Shown: positions 8,663 through 17,049 of the stretch, piece after piece
Numbering within the stretch: the first letter of the stretch is position 1
Layout: every line of letters starts with the position of its first letter
From: CAUZEO01 sp963578625
Lineage (GTDB): Bacteria; Verrucomicrobiota; Kiritimatiellia; SLOV01
Reading direction: 5' to 3'
Assembly: GCA_963578625.1 (NCBI GenBank)
Contig: CAUZEO010000010.1
Span: 1-37,443 of the forward strand
DNA: 37,443 nt
Notes under the pieces: generated by a model
Seen by the model: only the letters and a program-made list of their open reading frames with translations
The model's database searches: none
What the model was told of the DNA's origin: nothing
Made by a program: the position numbers and the translations under genes

Positions 8663-9634
8663 ATGACGATGATCTTCGAATTAACAAACGCTCCGACGCC
8701 TGAGTGTCACGCATCCACGATTGCGGAGACCTCTTCCGGCCTTGTCGCCGCCTGGTTTGGCGGCAAGCATGAACGGAATTCGGATGTCGGGATCTGGATA
8801 TCCAGGGATGATGGTACGGTCTGGTCGGCACCTCTCGAAGTGGCGAACGGTGTGCGGTCCCCTGCCAAGCGCTATCCGTGCTGGAACCCGGTGCTTTTCA
8901 ATCCGCGCAATGGACCGCTCATGCTGTTTTACAAAGTCGGTCCCTCTCCCTCCAGTTGGAAGGGCATGCTGATGACCTCCGATAATGACGGCGCGACTTG
9001 GTCAGAACCTCGCAAGCTGGGATGGAACGACAGAATCGGTCACATTTTGGGACCTGTGAAAAACAAACCGATTCAGCTTGAAGATGGAGCGATCATCTGC
9101 CCGAGCAGTACCGAAACGAACAACCTCTGGTGCGTGCATTTCGAGGTGACATGGGATCTGGGCGAAACGTGGGAAATTATCGGACCGATTAACGATGGAA
9201 AAGTATTCTCCGCAATCCAGCCCAGCATCCTGACATACTCCGACGGCAGGATGCAGATTCTATGCCGAAGCAGGCAGCAGGTTGTTGTGCAAAGCTGGTC
9301 TGAGGATGGACGGAACTGGAGCGAGTTAGCCCCCACGGATTTGCCTAACCCCGATTCGGGAACGGACGCAGTTACGCTGAGCGATGGCACGCAAGTTCTG
9401 ATCTACAATAACACGACGAAAGGCCGTTCCCCGCTCAACATCGCCGTGTCATCTGATGGGCTCAACTGGCGGGACCAAATTGTCCTGGAGGATCAGCCGG
9501 GGGAGTATTCCTATCCCGCGATCATCCAATCAAGCGACTGCAATATTCACGCTACGTACACGTATCAAAGGAAAGTCATCAAGCATGTCGTGTTGGATCC
9601 CTCTCGACTGTGCGCTAGCCCGCATATCTCATGA
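8663..9634 (+). CDS. sialidase-like BNR-repeat beta-propeller protein
   Basis: A 323-residue protein of the BNR_2 / exo-alpha-sialidase-like type, a six-bladed propeller. The N-terminus reads ECHASTIAETSSGLVAAWFGG, followed by SDVGIWISRDDGTVWSAP, the typical first blade of this family. Asp-box-like blades follow: MLMTSDNDGATWSEP, then TWDLGETW, then SWSEDGRNWSE. Members act on sialosides or other acidic glycans, and many close relatives are uncharacterised glycan hydrolases or lyases, so sialidase activity should not be assumed. There is no signal peptide. The ATG at 8663 was chosen because homology begins there; in-frame starts at 8558 and 8618 add non-homologous residues. The TGA stop (9632-9634) is inside a long inverted repeat shared with the convergent dehydrogenase gene. 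Confidence 0.8.
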   Translation: MTMIFELTNAPTPECHASTIAETSSGLVAAWFGGKHERNSDVGIWISRDDGTVWSAPLEVANGVRSPAKRYPCWNPVLFNPRNGPLMLFYKVGPSPSSWKGMLMTSDNDGATWSEPRKLGWNDRIGHILGPVKNKPIQLEDGAIICPSSTETNNLWCVHFEVTWDLGETWEIIGPINDGKVFSAIQPSILTYSDGRMQILCRSRQQVVVQSWSEDGRNWSELAPTDLPNPDSGTDAVTLSDGTQVLIYNNTTKGRSPLNIAVSSDGLNWRDQIVLEDQPGEYSYPAIIQSSDCNIHATYTYQRKVIKHVVLDPSRLCASPHIS

Positions 9635-9707
9635 ACTTTCTATTCCGAGCGCGGATGGCACAACTTCCACGCTCTCGCTACGAAAGTTCATGAAATTTGC
9701 GGGCTAG
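9615..9707. terminator. long inverted repeat between convergent genes (probable bidirectional terminator)
   Basis: A 26-bp left arm (9615-9640) and 26-bp right arm (9682-9707) are reverse complements with three mismatches, near CGCATATCTC versus its partner. They enclose a 41-bp loop in which GAGCGCGGATGG can partly pair with CCACGCTC. The left arm contains the TGA of the plus-strand sialidase-like gene and the right arm the TAG of the minus-strand dehydrogenase. It would form a hairpin in both transcripts. It lacks a U-tract, so it may equally be a REP-like mobile palindrome that supplied both gene ends. Confidence 0.6.
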
Positions 9708-10768
9708 ATCGACCACTCGATGCAGATACTGACCATGTCGTCCGGCGTCGAGGAAAGTAAAGAGAAGGCTTCAGGAGTCTGTTCGGGACGAAACGTGTGG
9801 GTGAGAAAGGGTTTTGTATCCAGCAATCCGGACGCCTGGGCTTGCAGGGTTTCTTCGATCTCGCCATATCGAGTGGAGTAGGGGAAGTAGGCCGTGAGCT
9901 CCCGCGTATGCGCCACGAAGTGGTCGAAAGACTGGTCATTAGAATACATGCCCGAATATACGATCCGGCCGCCGGTCCTGACATTGTATGACGCCTCGTT
10001 GACGATGGCTTGGATTGCCGTTGTATCGATCAGCATATCTGCCCCTCCGCGGTCGCGGAAATCCCGGCTCTCCTTGCGTAGAAATGCGGACTCGCGGATC
10101 AGATCGACATCGGGTGCGAAAACCTCAACCCCGGCTATGTTTTCGAGAAGTCGCCGCCGATTTTCGACGGGTTCTACCGCCACAACCTCCGCCCCTTTGC
10201 TGCGGGCAAAAATCGCGGCACTCAATCCGATCACGCCCAAGCCGTACACCAACACGGTGTTGCCGGTCTGGATTCCGCCGGCCGCATAGATTCCACGTAA
10301 CGCCACGCCCGGCAACACATCGATGCAGGCCTCCTTGGGCGTGACCCCTTTCGGAATGCGAAAGACGTTGCCCCAATTGCTCCGGGCAATGACATGGGAA
10401 GCGTGGCCGCCGCAGACCAGCTTGAACGGTAGGTTCTCGGGAAACACCATTCCGGTGGATCCACCCTGTCCCCGATCGAAGCCGGGCCACACAAAAACCA
10501 TTTCACCCACCTGGAACGTATTGGGTCCGGGTCCGCACTCGATCACTTCGCCTGTGAGCATATATCCGGGAGCAACCGGAAAGTCGATTTTCCTGCCGGG
10601 ATAGGTGTCCTGGTAGACCGCGCGATCAGTGCCGATGCTGATTCCGGAGTAATGGGTTTTGACCAGAATCTGGTTCGCTTCCAGGGGAGGCAGCGTCATT
10701 TCGGCAAGTTCTGCTCTCTCCTTTTCCGGAAAGATCGCGATTCTTGATTTGGTTCCGTTGGTCGCCAT
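9704..10768 (-). CDS. MDR-family (zinc-type) alcohol/sugar dehydrogenase
   Basis: A 354-residue medium-chain dehydrogenase/reductase, NAD(P)-dependent. The GroES-like N-terminal domain contains HYSGISIGTDR (40-49). The Rossmann domain carries VYGLGVIGLSAA with GLGVIG at 176-181, and an acidic residue (Glu199, VAVEP) after the second strand, which suggests NAD. The Cys/His zinc ligands of classical alcohol dehydrogenases are not evident, as in several sugar-dehydrogenase-like branches. It ends inside the palindrome at 9682-9707. With the Gfo/Idh/MocA gene upstream on the same strand (214 bp gap) it probably oxidises a sugar or sugar acid released by the local hydrolases. Upstream of the ATG is a C-rich stretch with no Shine-Dalgarno. 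The substrate is unknown. Confidence 0.85.
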   Translation of the reverse strand: MATNGTKSRIAIFPEKERAELAEMTLPPLEANQILVKTHYSGISIGTDRAVYQDTYPGRKIDFPVAPGYMLTGEVIECGPGPNTFQVGEMVFVWPGFDRGQGGSTGMVFPENLPFKLVCGGHASHVIARSNWGNVFRIPKGVTPKEACIDVLPGVALRGIYAAGGIQTGNTVLVYGLGVIGLSAAIFARSKGAEVVAVEPVENRRRLLENIAGVEVFAPDVDLIRESAFLRKESRDFRDRGGADMLIDTTAIQAIVNEASYNVRTGGRIVYSGMYSNDQSFDHFVAHTRELTAYFPYSTRYGEIEETLQAQASGLLDTKPFLTHTFRPEQTPEAFSLLSSTPDDMVSICIEWSI

Positions 10769-10982
10769 TATTGGGGGGGGCTGAGTGTTCGGTTTTCAGG
10801 TAAGTTTTACCGGTTCGTCACGTGCGGCGCCATTACATTTTGTGATTTATCGAATGGCCGAAACGTAGCTTGGGCTTCCGGCCCGAACTGCGCAAGGGTG
10901 GATCATATACGAGCGAATGAGGGGAGAGCACCCATCCACTTTCCATGACGAACCTTGCACCGGGTCGGCCTGGAAGGCCCAC
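10769..10982. other. intergenic with dispersed short repeats
   Basis: No gene. It contains two copies of the TTGGGCTTCC / GGAAGGCCCA type motif (10865-10884 and 10968-10983) in opposite orientations, and a GTGTTCGGTTTTCAGG tract (about 10786-10800) resembling repeats at 12214-12237 and 17412-17430. Confidence 0.45.
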
Positions 10983-12143
10983 CTACTGATTAAATGTTGT
11001 TGTCAGCTCACGTGCTCTCCCGTCTTCCGCGGAGGCTTCCGACGCTGCTATAATTTCACAGATATGTCTGCCCCATTCGACCGTGGGAAGGGGATCCGTA
11101 TCGTTGTGGATGCAATCGATGAGATGGAGCAGGGAGTTGCGGCTGCGAGAAACAATTTCCGGTTCAGGCCCGTCTTCGTCATCGAATGAAAACTCGTCGG
11201 CGCTTTTTCCAGTTGCAATGACAGAAAGCGGGGACGATCTCAAAGTGCCCTCGCGTCGCAACACGGACAGCGGTGTTTCCGCCTCGATGCAGAGCGTACC
11301 CTCGGTGCCGAAAATGCGGATCCCGCGTGGCGTCGGGCCATGAGAGGTCACGTAGTTGGACGCGACACATCCGAAAAAAGTTTCGTCGAAATGGAGAATC
11401 GTGAAGGTGCTGTCGCAGGCGCCTTGCTCCACTTCCATCTCTTTGGGCGGGCACGAGGACCACGGCTGATCGTACCCTTCGGTCGAAACCGATTGCGTCA
11501 TAATCTCAGGAAGAACGATATCCTGATGTGGAAAACTCTTCACCCCCGCCCCGATTACGCGTTTTGCCGGCCCAAAAAGATGGGTCAGCGCGGCTAAAGC
11601 GTAGATCGCAATCCCGTACAGGGGGCCGCCGCCGCGTTTCCGAAAGTAAAATTCCCCGTAAGAAGGAGGTCCCATCGCTTGTTCCGCGATGAAGTAAAGC
11701 GGCCGACCGATAACCCCCTGCGCTACGATTTCGTGGGCCTTTCGGTAGACAGGGCGCAATTGAGGCGAGGGTTCCACAACGGCTTTAACGCCGGCGCGCC
11801 TTACTTCGGAGACAGCGGCGTGCGCCTCATCCATTCCGACGGCTAAGGGCTTCTGAATCAATAGGTGCTTTCCCGCCTGTGAAGCCGCGATCACGAGGTC
11901 GGCATGTGTATCGTGGGCGCTTGAAATGACAATGGCATCGACGTCATTCCTATTCAATACGTCCTGCGGTTCGGTGTACGCGTCCTGCGCTCCCCAGGCT
12001 GCTTTAGAGTTGTGCGCGCGCTCGGCAATGGAGTCGCAGGTTGCCACTAGTTCAGCGTGTTCGCATATCAGCGGCAAATAGGCATTGTTGGCGATGTCGC
12101 CGCAGCCGATGACAGCGAATCGGATTTCCGTATTGGATGACAT
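10983..12143 (-). CDS. Gfo/Idh/MocA-family oxidoreductase
   Basis: A 386-residue NAD(P)-dependent sugar or inositol dehydrogenase-like protein. The N-terminal Rossmann fold begins FAVIGCGDIA (GCGDIA at 13-18). The position of the usual EKP motif reads QKP (Gln97-Lys98-Pro99); the catalytic/cofactor Lys is kept and the Glu is replaced by Gln. The C-terminal alpha/beta substrate domain includes YFRKRGGGPLYGIAIYAL, in the place of the family's GGGxLxDxGxH-like segment but with the usual Asp/His replaced, so the chemistry may be altered. A good Shine-Dalgarno (GGAGAA) precedes the ATG. It may share a transcript with the MDR dehydrogenase. Family members oxidise, isomerise or hydrolyse sugars; the substrate is not predictable here. 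Confidence 0.85.
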   Translation of the reverse strand: MSSNTEIRFAVIGCGDIANNAYLPLICEHAELVATCDSIAERAHNSKAAWGAQDAYTEPQDVLNRNDVDAIVISSAHDTHADLVIAASQAGKHLLIQKPLAVGMDEAHAAVSEVRRAGVKAVVEPSPQLRPVYRKAHEIVAQGVIGRPLYFIAEQAMGPPSYGEFYFRKRGGGPLYGIAIYALAALTHLFGPAKRVIGAGVKSFPHQDIVLPEIMTQSVSTEGYDQPWSSCPPKEMEVEQGACDSTFTILHFDETFFGCVASNYVTSHGPTPRGIRIFGTEGTLCIEAETPLSVLRREGTLRSSPLSVIATGKSADEFSFDDEDGPEPEIVSRSRNSLLHLIDCIHNDTDPLPTVEWGRHICEIIAASEASAEDGRARELTTTFNQ

Positions 12144-12375
12144 GGCCGTTCTCCAGGGGCGGATGCGAGTTTCAGTGCGGCCGCCGGCCGTGGTTTTCGG
12201 TTCTCGACTTTAGGTGTTCGGGTGTCAGGTTTCAGGATGGAACTCACCATCCGCCAATATGTTCTAAACGTGAACTTGTTCGAAAGTGCCCCATAAACTA
12301 CCTTCGGCGCGAACTTTGTCGATCCTGTTTTCGATTTGATGTTTCTCGGGAAATCCTTCAAACCGGAAGGTACGT
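12144..12375. promoter_or_regulatory. divergent promoter region with dispersed repeats
   Basis: The region separates divergent genes (Gfo/Idh/MocA on minus, PPOX protein on plus), so both promoters must lie here, though I see no convincing -35/-10 pair. It holds a repeat-like tract GGTGTCAGGTTTCAGG (12221-12236), the complement of a tract at 17412-17430, and GCGAACTTTGTCGATCC (12310-12326), which resembles part of the hairpin region at 17135-17182. Confidence 0.4.
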
Positions 12376-12912
12376 ATGGGCAAAATATACGACTGCATTG
12401 ACGACAAACTCGCAGCTTGGCTGGGACAACAGAAGATGTTCTTCGTGGCGACGGCTCCGCTTTTGGCGGACGGCCTGGTAAACTGCTCGCCGAAAGGAAT
12501 GGATACATTCAGAATCCTTGGCCCAAACGAAGTAGCGTATCTCGACCTGACCGGGAGTGGCATTGAGACCGCCGCTCACCTGCGAGAGAACGGCCGCATC
12601 GTCTTTATGTTCTGCGCATTTGCAGGGCCTCCCATGATCGTTCGCCTGCACGGCGGCGGAGTCATTACGCCGCAACATGACGATTTTTCGAATCTGTGCC
12701 GGTTGTTCCCCGAACACCCCGGTATCCGGGCTGTCGTGAAGGCGCAGCTGACTCGAGGTAGTGATTCCTGCGGGTATTCGGTACCTCGCTATGAGTATCT
12801 GGAAGACCGCGATATGCTCGATCGATGGGCGGACTCACAGGGCTCGGAAGGCCTGGCAACCTATCGAAGGAAGAAAAACTCCAGGAGCCTGGATGATCTT
12901 CCCGGCATTTGA
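12376..12912 (+). CDS. pyridoxamine 5'-phosphate oxidase (PPOX)-family FMN-binding protein
   Basis: A 178-residue single-domain split-barrel protein. The sequence MFFVATAPLLADGLVNCSPKG, followed by EVAYLDLTGSGIETAAHLRENGRIVFMF, is typical of the general PPOX (FMN-binding) family that reduces or oxidises diverse substrates, not of dedicated pyridoxamine phosphate oxidase. A GGAAGG Shine-Dalgarno sits just before the ATG. It is transcribed away from the Gfo/Idh/MocA gene. A dispersed inverted repeat begins a few bases after its stop. Its part in the glycan locus is unclear and it could be unrelated housekeeping. Confidence 0.85.
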   Translation: MGKIYDCIDDKLAAWLGQQKMFFVATAPLLADGLVNCSPKGMDTFRILGPNEVAYLDLTGSGIETAAHLRENGRIVFMFCAFAGPPMIVRLHGGGVITPQHDDFSNLCRLFPEHPGIRAVVKAQLTRGSDSCGYSVPRYEYLEDRDMLDRWADSQGSEGLATYRRKKNSRSLDDLPGI

Positions 12913-12919
12913 AACCCTT

Positions 12920-13019
12920 TCGACATTCGATATTCGACATTTTCAATGCCGTGCCGGCTCCTCCCGGTGGCTGAATTCGGAAAATGTCCAATGTCGAATA
13001 CTCAATTTTGAATTTTGAA
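12920..13019. repeat. dispersed inverted repeat of the 'ATTCGATATTCGACATT' type, copy 1
   Basis: The left part (GACATTCGATATTCGACAT, from 12922) and right part (GAAAATGTCCAATGTCGAAT, from 12980) are near-inverted copies around a GC-rich middle (TGCCGTGCCGGCTCC). A similar pair follows the stop of the second 681-residue membrane protein (22535-22630), and a shorter relative is at 17285-17325. In both full copies the element starts within about 30 bp after a stop codon. Confidence 0.6.
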
Positions 13020-13238
13020 GTATGGGGAACGATTCTCCCCATGGCGACAATTTGAAGCGCCACAAGCACGCCAAGGACGAAAACGATCTGTGCCCGATCT
13101 CCACGCCGCCGTTGAAGCGCAACAGGCTGAAGGAGGCGATGCACTCAAGGACTCCTTTCGCCATCGATGTTTGCTTCCTCTCCGCCGATATGACATCATT
13201 CAATCCGCGATGAGTGAGGATATTTCCTGACGGTTGAC
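13020..13238. other. intergenic before sulfatase 2
   Basis: No supported gene. It starts with a hairpin, ATGGGGA (13022-13028) and TCCCCAT (13036-13042). Short frames on both strands have no recognisable content. There is no evident Shine-Dalgarno before 13239. Confidence 0.4.
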
Positions 13239-14648
13239 ATGGACTCAAACCGATCCACACCAAACGTCCTGCTGATCATGGACGATCAACACCACGCCGG
13301 TTGCCTCGGCTACCGCGGTCACCCCGACGTGAAGACGCCCCACATCGATGCCCTGGCGCGGCAAGGGGTGCGCTTCGACGAATGCTTTTGTCAGAACGGA
13401 GTCTGCACCCCGTCTCGGGTCAGCTATATGACGGGGATGTACTGTCACTCGCACGGAGTCTATACCAACGAATCCCACGCCATACCTTCTTCCCTCCGAT
13501 CCCTGCCTCATCTTTTGCAGCGCCATGGGTACCGGACCGCACTGGTGGGGAAGAAACATCTGCCCCAATGGGAGCATCACGGGTTTCAATACGAACGATT
13601 TTGCTGCGACAGTGACGGTCCAGCTGAATCGTTGCATTACTACAAATATCTTGAGGCCCTGGGTCTCCATGGCCGGTATGGAGAACTGGGTGATGTGAAA
13701 CGATTCACTCTGTCTCGGGAGCCCCAACTACCCGCGGAGCATTCCTTCGAGGGATGGACCGGAACGGAAGCCGTTCGCTACCTCGAAAGCTGCGGCCCGA
13801 ACGATCCGTTCTTCCTGATGGTCGGATTCGAACGCCCGCATCCTCCATTGACCGTCCCGGAAGGCTGTCCGGTCACGTACGATCCGGGCCGGATCACGTT
13901 GCCATCGAACGATGTCGAACTTCCTCTCAATGAATCTTCGTTCTTTTTTGCCCGAGGCGGAGAAGCAAAGTGGGTGAAATCGGTGCACGGAGAAGATTCC
14001 TTGAGAGAAGCGCTGTGCGCCTACTACGCTCTAATCAGTTTGATCGATGAGCAGGTTGGAAAAATTATCCAATCCTTGGAAGATCAAGATCTTCGGGACA
14101 ACACCATCGTAATCTTTTGCGCGGACCATGGCGATTTCGCGGGAGAATACGGAAAGATGGGGAAGGGATGGAACTACGATGCTGTTCATCGCGTTCCGTT
14201 TGTCTGGAGTTGGCCTGGACATTTTGAGGCAGGCCGGATTCACCAAGGCCTGGTGGAGACCGTTGATCTGTTCCCGACAATTTGCAACCTGGCAAATGTT
14301 TCGGTGCCGAGGACGGTGCAAGGAATGGATCTGGCCGAAACGCTGATGGGGGAGGGCGTCGAATCCAAGGATGCAGTTTTCTACGAATTTGTCGGCGTAA
14401 AAACGATTCGTACGAAGCAGTACAAGTTATCTTATGGTTTCGACGGCGAACGGGAGATCGGAGAGCTATTCGACTTGGTCGCCGATCCGCATGAATACAA
14501 GAATCTATTCGACGATGCGACCTACGCATCGACTCGGGAATCACTACTCCGTAGATTGCTGAACTGGATCATCGAGACGGGGCAGCCGCCCAACTTTCAG
14601 CCGGGGTATGAAAAACTTCCGGCATCGCGATGGTTTGAAGGTGGTTGA
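13239..14648 (+). CDS. formylglycine-dependent sulfatase (S1 type), second copy
   Basis: A 469-residue sulfatase. It carries the metal pair Asp15-Asp16 (MDDQHH), the CxPSR signature with Cys56 in GVCTPSRVSYMTGMY, and CADHGDFAGEYGKMGKG with Asp296-His297. It is clearly related to the sulfatase at 2659-4122 (shared DDQHHA, YCHSHGVY-like, DHGDFAGEY and SRW near the end) but diverged enough to suggest a different sulfate position or linkage. There is no signal peptide. The ATG at 13239 fits the family N-terminus; the leader has no Shine-Dalgarno. It is convergent with the GH20-like gene, 67 bp away. Substrate unknown. Confidence 0.93.
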   Translation: MDSNRSTPNVLLIMDDQHHAGCLGYRGHPDVKTPHIDALARQGVRFDECFCQNGVCTPSRVSYMTGMYCHSHGVYTNESHAIPSSLRSLPHLLQRHGYRTALVGKKHLPQWEHHGFQYERFCCDSDGPAESLHYYKYLEALGLHGRYGELGDVKRFTLSREPQLPAEHSFEGWTGTEAVRYLESCGPNDPFFLMVGFERPHPPLTVPEGCPVTYDPGRITLPSNDVELPLNESSFFFARGGEAKWVKSVHGEDSLREALCAYYALISLIDEQVGKIIQSLEDQDLRDNTIVIFCADHGDFAGEYGKMGKGWNYDAVHRVPFVWSWPGHFEAGRIHQGLVETVDLFPTICNLANVSVPRTVQGMDLAETLMGEGVESKDAVFYEFVGVKTIRTKQYKLSYGFDGEREIGELFDLVADPHEYKNLFDDATYASTRESLLRRLLNWIIETGQPPNFQPGYEKLPASRWFEGG

Positions 14649-14715
14649 CAGAAAGGGCCGACACCGGTCGTCCCGCGGATCTCGTGGCTCCGCATTAGAT
14701 ACTTCCACACTCTCA

Positions 14716-17049
14716 TTATTTTGCATCGTTAGGGTTCAGTCCGCAGTGGCGCGCAACGCGTGGCAAAAACACATCGGTCTCACGCTCCAGCAACTGAAGC
14801 TTCACCCGCATCATATCCCCGCCGTGCGGAAAGATTACCGAGTCCTTGCGCTTGTAGAAATCGAGCCGAATATCATTTTCCAACACCGGAATGGCTTCCC
14901 CTGTATTCGCCTTCTCATCTTCGAGCACCTCGCGCCATCGCACATACAATTCTTCCGCTTCCTTCCGCTGCTCATCCCGTAGTTTCTCCCCCGCTGCCAA
15001 CTCGAGCAACCGATCCCGAAGAAGGCACGATTTACTGAAATTACGCTCGGTACGCGCCGTGTGGTAAAACCACCGGATCGCCGATTCCTCCGCGTCAAAC
15101 ATCAACATCTTGCGGCCGGGTACCTGCGGTCGGGCTATCTCCATTTCCGTTACCGCCCCGGACAGCAGTTCGGTCATCCGTGCCTGGTACTCGATCACCA
15201 CTTCCGGTGCTGCCTTCGCTCCGGTGAGTTGAGGGGAGGAGAAAAACGTGGGAGCCGGCGGCCGGCCACTGCGGGAGCCGTAGAAGACATTCGGAAGTTT
15301 CGCTTCGGGATCGGCGCACATCGGATGGGCCGGCCCAAGGTAGTGCGGGCCGATGTAGTAGTTGCCCACCTGCGTTGAAAAATCCATGGCATCCGAAACA
15401 AGCTTCCAAGCCTTCCTGAGATGCGGTGCCGCTTTCGGACCGGCCAGCCGGGTGGCGAGACGTTGAAGAAACTCCTCTTTGCCGGGCGCCGGATCCCACC
15501 ACAGGTTTTTGTACACTTCCGATGCGCTGCTCGCTTCATAGGTGCCGAAATGTGAACCGAGCACCCCGGTTAAACCGTATTCGACCACTGCTTTCCCCCG
15601 ATCCACCCACCGGTCCATGCAGGGGATGTGGGGCAGGGCAGGGTACTCCACGGAATCTTCGCTCATGGTGAGAAATTGAATCGAGATACCCGCTTTCCTG
15701 CACGCCTCGATCTGCTTCATGGAGCGCTGACCCGGGCCGATCAGATCGATGCTGTAATCCCAAAGGATCTTCTCCAGGCCGTTGGGCTTGATCATTACAT
15801 CATCCTTGACGATATCGGTCCGAATCGCGGCGCCCGGTTTCAGCATTGCGATGAACGCTTCCTGCGCCGGATCGGCAGACCAGACGTGGGCGGAGTAGAG
15901 CCAGGCAACGACTTCGGCCTTGGGATTGATCCGGCGGGCGGCCGCGACGAACGTATTTACCAGGTCCGCGACAACCGCCTCCGCCCCCAGTGCTTCGCAG
16001 CGTTCGCAATTGGTGTGACCTTGCGAAGCGTTTTTCGGCCGCATGAAGCAGTGATAAAATCCCTCGCCGCCAATGATGAACGATACCCCGTCCAAATCGG
16101 GGTCTGCCCGAAAGATGCTTTCAACCGTTTCCGTAAGATATCGCTTCACCAGGGGGTGCTGTGTGCACAGGACATTGCCCCACAAGGTTTCCGCGCCCCG
16201 GATTTCAGGATGTGCCAGGAAGACGGGACCGTTGTGCGCCAGCTTCCTGCCGGTTTCGAAATCGAAGTAGATCCGCATTCCGTACTGCCGCGCTTCCCTA
16301 GCTTCTTCAAGTGCCGCCTTCAGCGCCCCGGGTCTTTGCCATCCGACCAGTTCGGGAATCGCGCTCGACGTGGAAACGGCGTATAGCGTGCCGCCGACAG
16401 TAAATCCGTTGTACCCCATGAGGACGGTATCGCGTATCGATCCGTGCGCGCCAAACCGAACCGGAATCCGGGGTCGGTACACCTGCTCGCCCACCGGGAG
16501 AATAGGCGCTTCGCGAAACCCGATGAGGTCGATCAGCTTCACAATACCGTCTCGAAGCCCTTCCTGGTCCAGTCCCGCCAGGCGCACTTCTTCGGGGACT
16601 ACGGCCAGAGTGAAACTTTCCAAAACCGCGGGATCGCCTCCGCCGGAATCGAGAAAGAGAATCGAACGATCCCGGCGCGCGGACAGATCCGCGCGCGGAA
16701 ATTTCTTCGTCCCAAGCTCCACCCCCATCCGATCACGCATGAATTCCACGAAGTGCCCGCTCATGATCACTGCCAGCGGCGACGCATCCTCGGCGAGAAT
16801 CAGGGACCAGGTTTCGTCGATCTCGACTTCTTTTTTTTCGGGCTGCGCGGCAGGATCGCGGTGGTACCGCGAGAAGAAATCAGTGGCAATTACGTTGAAT
16901 CGACTTGCTTTCCTGGCCTTGACGGCCTCTTTTACCCGCTCTTCCAGATCAAAGGGATAGCTCATTTCGACTCCTGTTTCTCCAGGCGCTTCAAGCACCG
17001 AGCACAGGCCTAATCCGAATGCTACAAAAATTTCGAGATACTTCATCAA
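14716..17049 (-). CDS. GH20-like secreted glycoside hydrolase-type protein
   Basis: A 777-residue protein with an apparent signal peptide (MMKYLEIFVAFGLGLCSVLE). Residues about 50-190 resemble the GH20/GH84/GH67-type small N-terminal domain (WSLILAEDASPLAVIMSGHFVEFM, then LAGLDQEGLRDGIVKLIDLIGF). A (beta/alpha)8-barrel-like region follows, with RIPVRFGAHGSIRDT, VSFIIGGEGFYHCFM (a candidate acid Glu), a Cys pair in TNCERC, and EVVAWLYSAHVWSAD. It lacks the canonical GH20 Asp-Glu pair, so N-acetylhexosaminidase activity should not be assumed; DUF4838-type proteins are an alternative. The C-terminal 200 residues are helical. An ATG at 17046 is an equally possible start. It is divergent from the aldolase gene and probably takes part in glycan breakdown. 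Confidence 0.65.
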   Translation of the reverse strand: MMKYLEIFVAFGLGLCSVLEAPGETGVEMSYPFDLEERVKEAVKARKASRFNVIATDFFSRYHRDPAAQPEKKEVEIDETWSLILAEDASPLAVIMSGHFVEFMRDRMGVELGTKKFPRADLSARRDRSILFLDSGGGDPAVLESFTLAVVPEEVRLAGLDQEGLRDGIVKLIDLIGFREAPILPVGEQVYRPRIPVRFGAHGSIRDTVLMGYNGFTVGGTLYAVSTSSAIPELVGWQRPGALKAALEEAREARQYGMRIYFDFETGRKLAHNGPVFLAHPEIRGAETLWGNVLCTQHPLVKRYLTETVESIFRADPDLDGVSFIIGGEGFYHCFMRPKNASQGHTNCERCEALGAEAVVADLVNTFVAAARRINPKAEVVAWLYSAHVWSADPAQEAFIAMLKPGAAIRTDIVKDDVMIKPNGLEKILWDYSIDLIGPGQRSMKQIEACRKAGISIQFLTMSEDSVEYPALPHIPCMDRWVDRGKAVVEYGLTGVLGSHFGTYEASSASEVYKNLWWDPAPGKEEFLQRLATRLAGPKAAPHLRKAWKLVSDAMDFSTQVGNYYIGPHYLGPAHPMCADPEAKLPNVFYGSRSGRPPAPTFFSSPQLTGAKAAPEVVIEYQARMTELLSGAVTEMEIARPQVPGRKMLMFDAEESAIRWFYHTARTERNFSKSCLLRDRLLELAAGEKLRDEQRKEAEELYVRWREVLEDEKANTGEAIPVLENDIRLDFYKRKDSVIFPHGGDMMRVKLQLLERETDVFLPRVARHCGLNPNDAK

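Noticed and set aside
15628..16386. Plus-strand 252-codon frame
   Set aside because: It is antisense to the GH20-like gene, with no recognisable motif.
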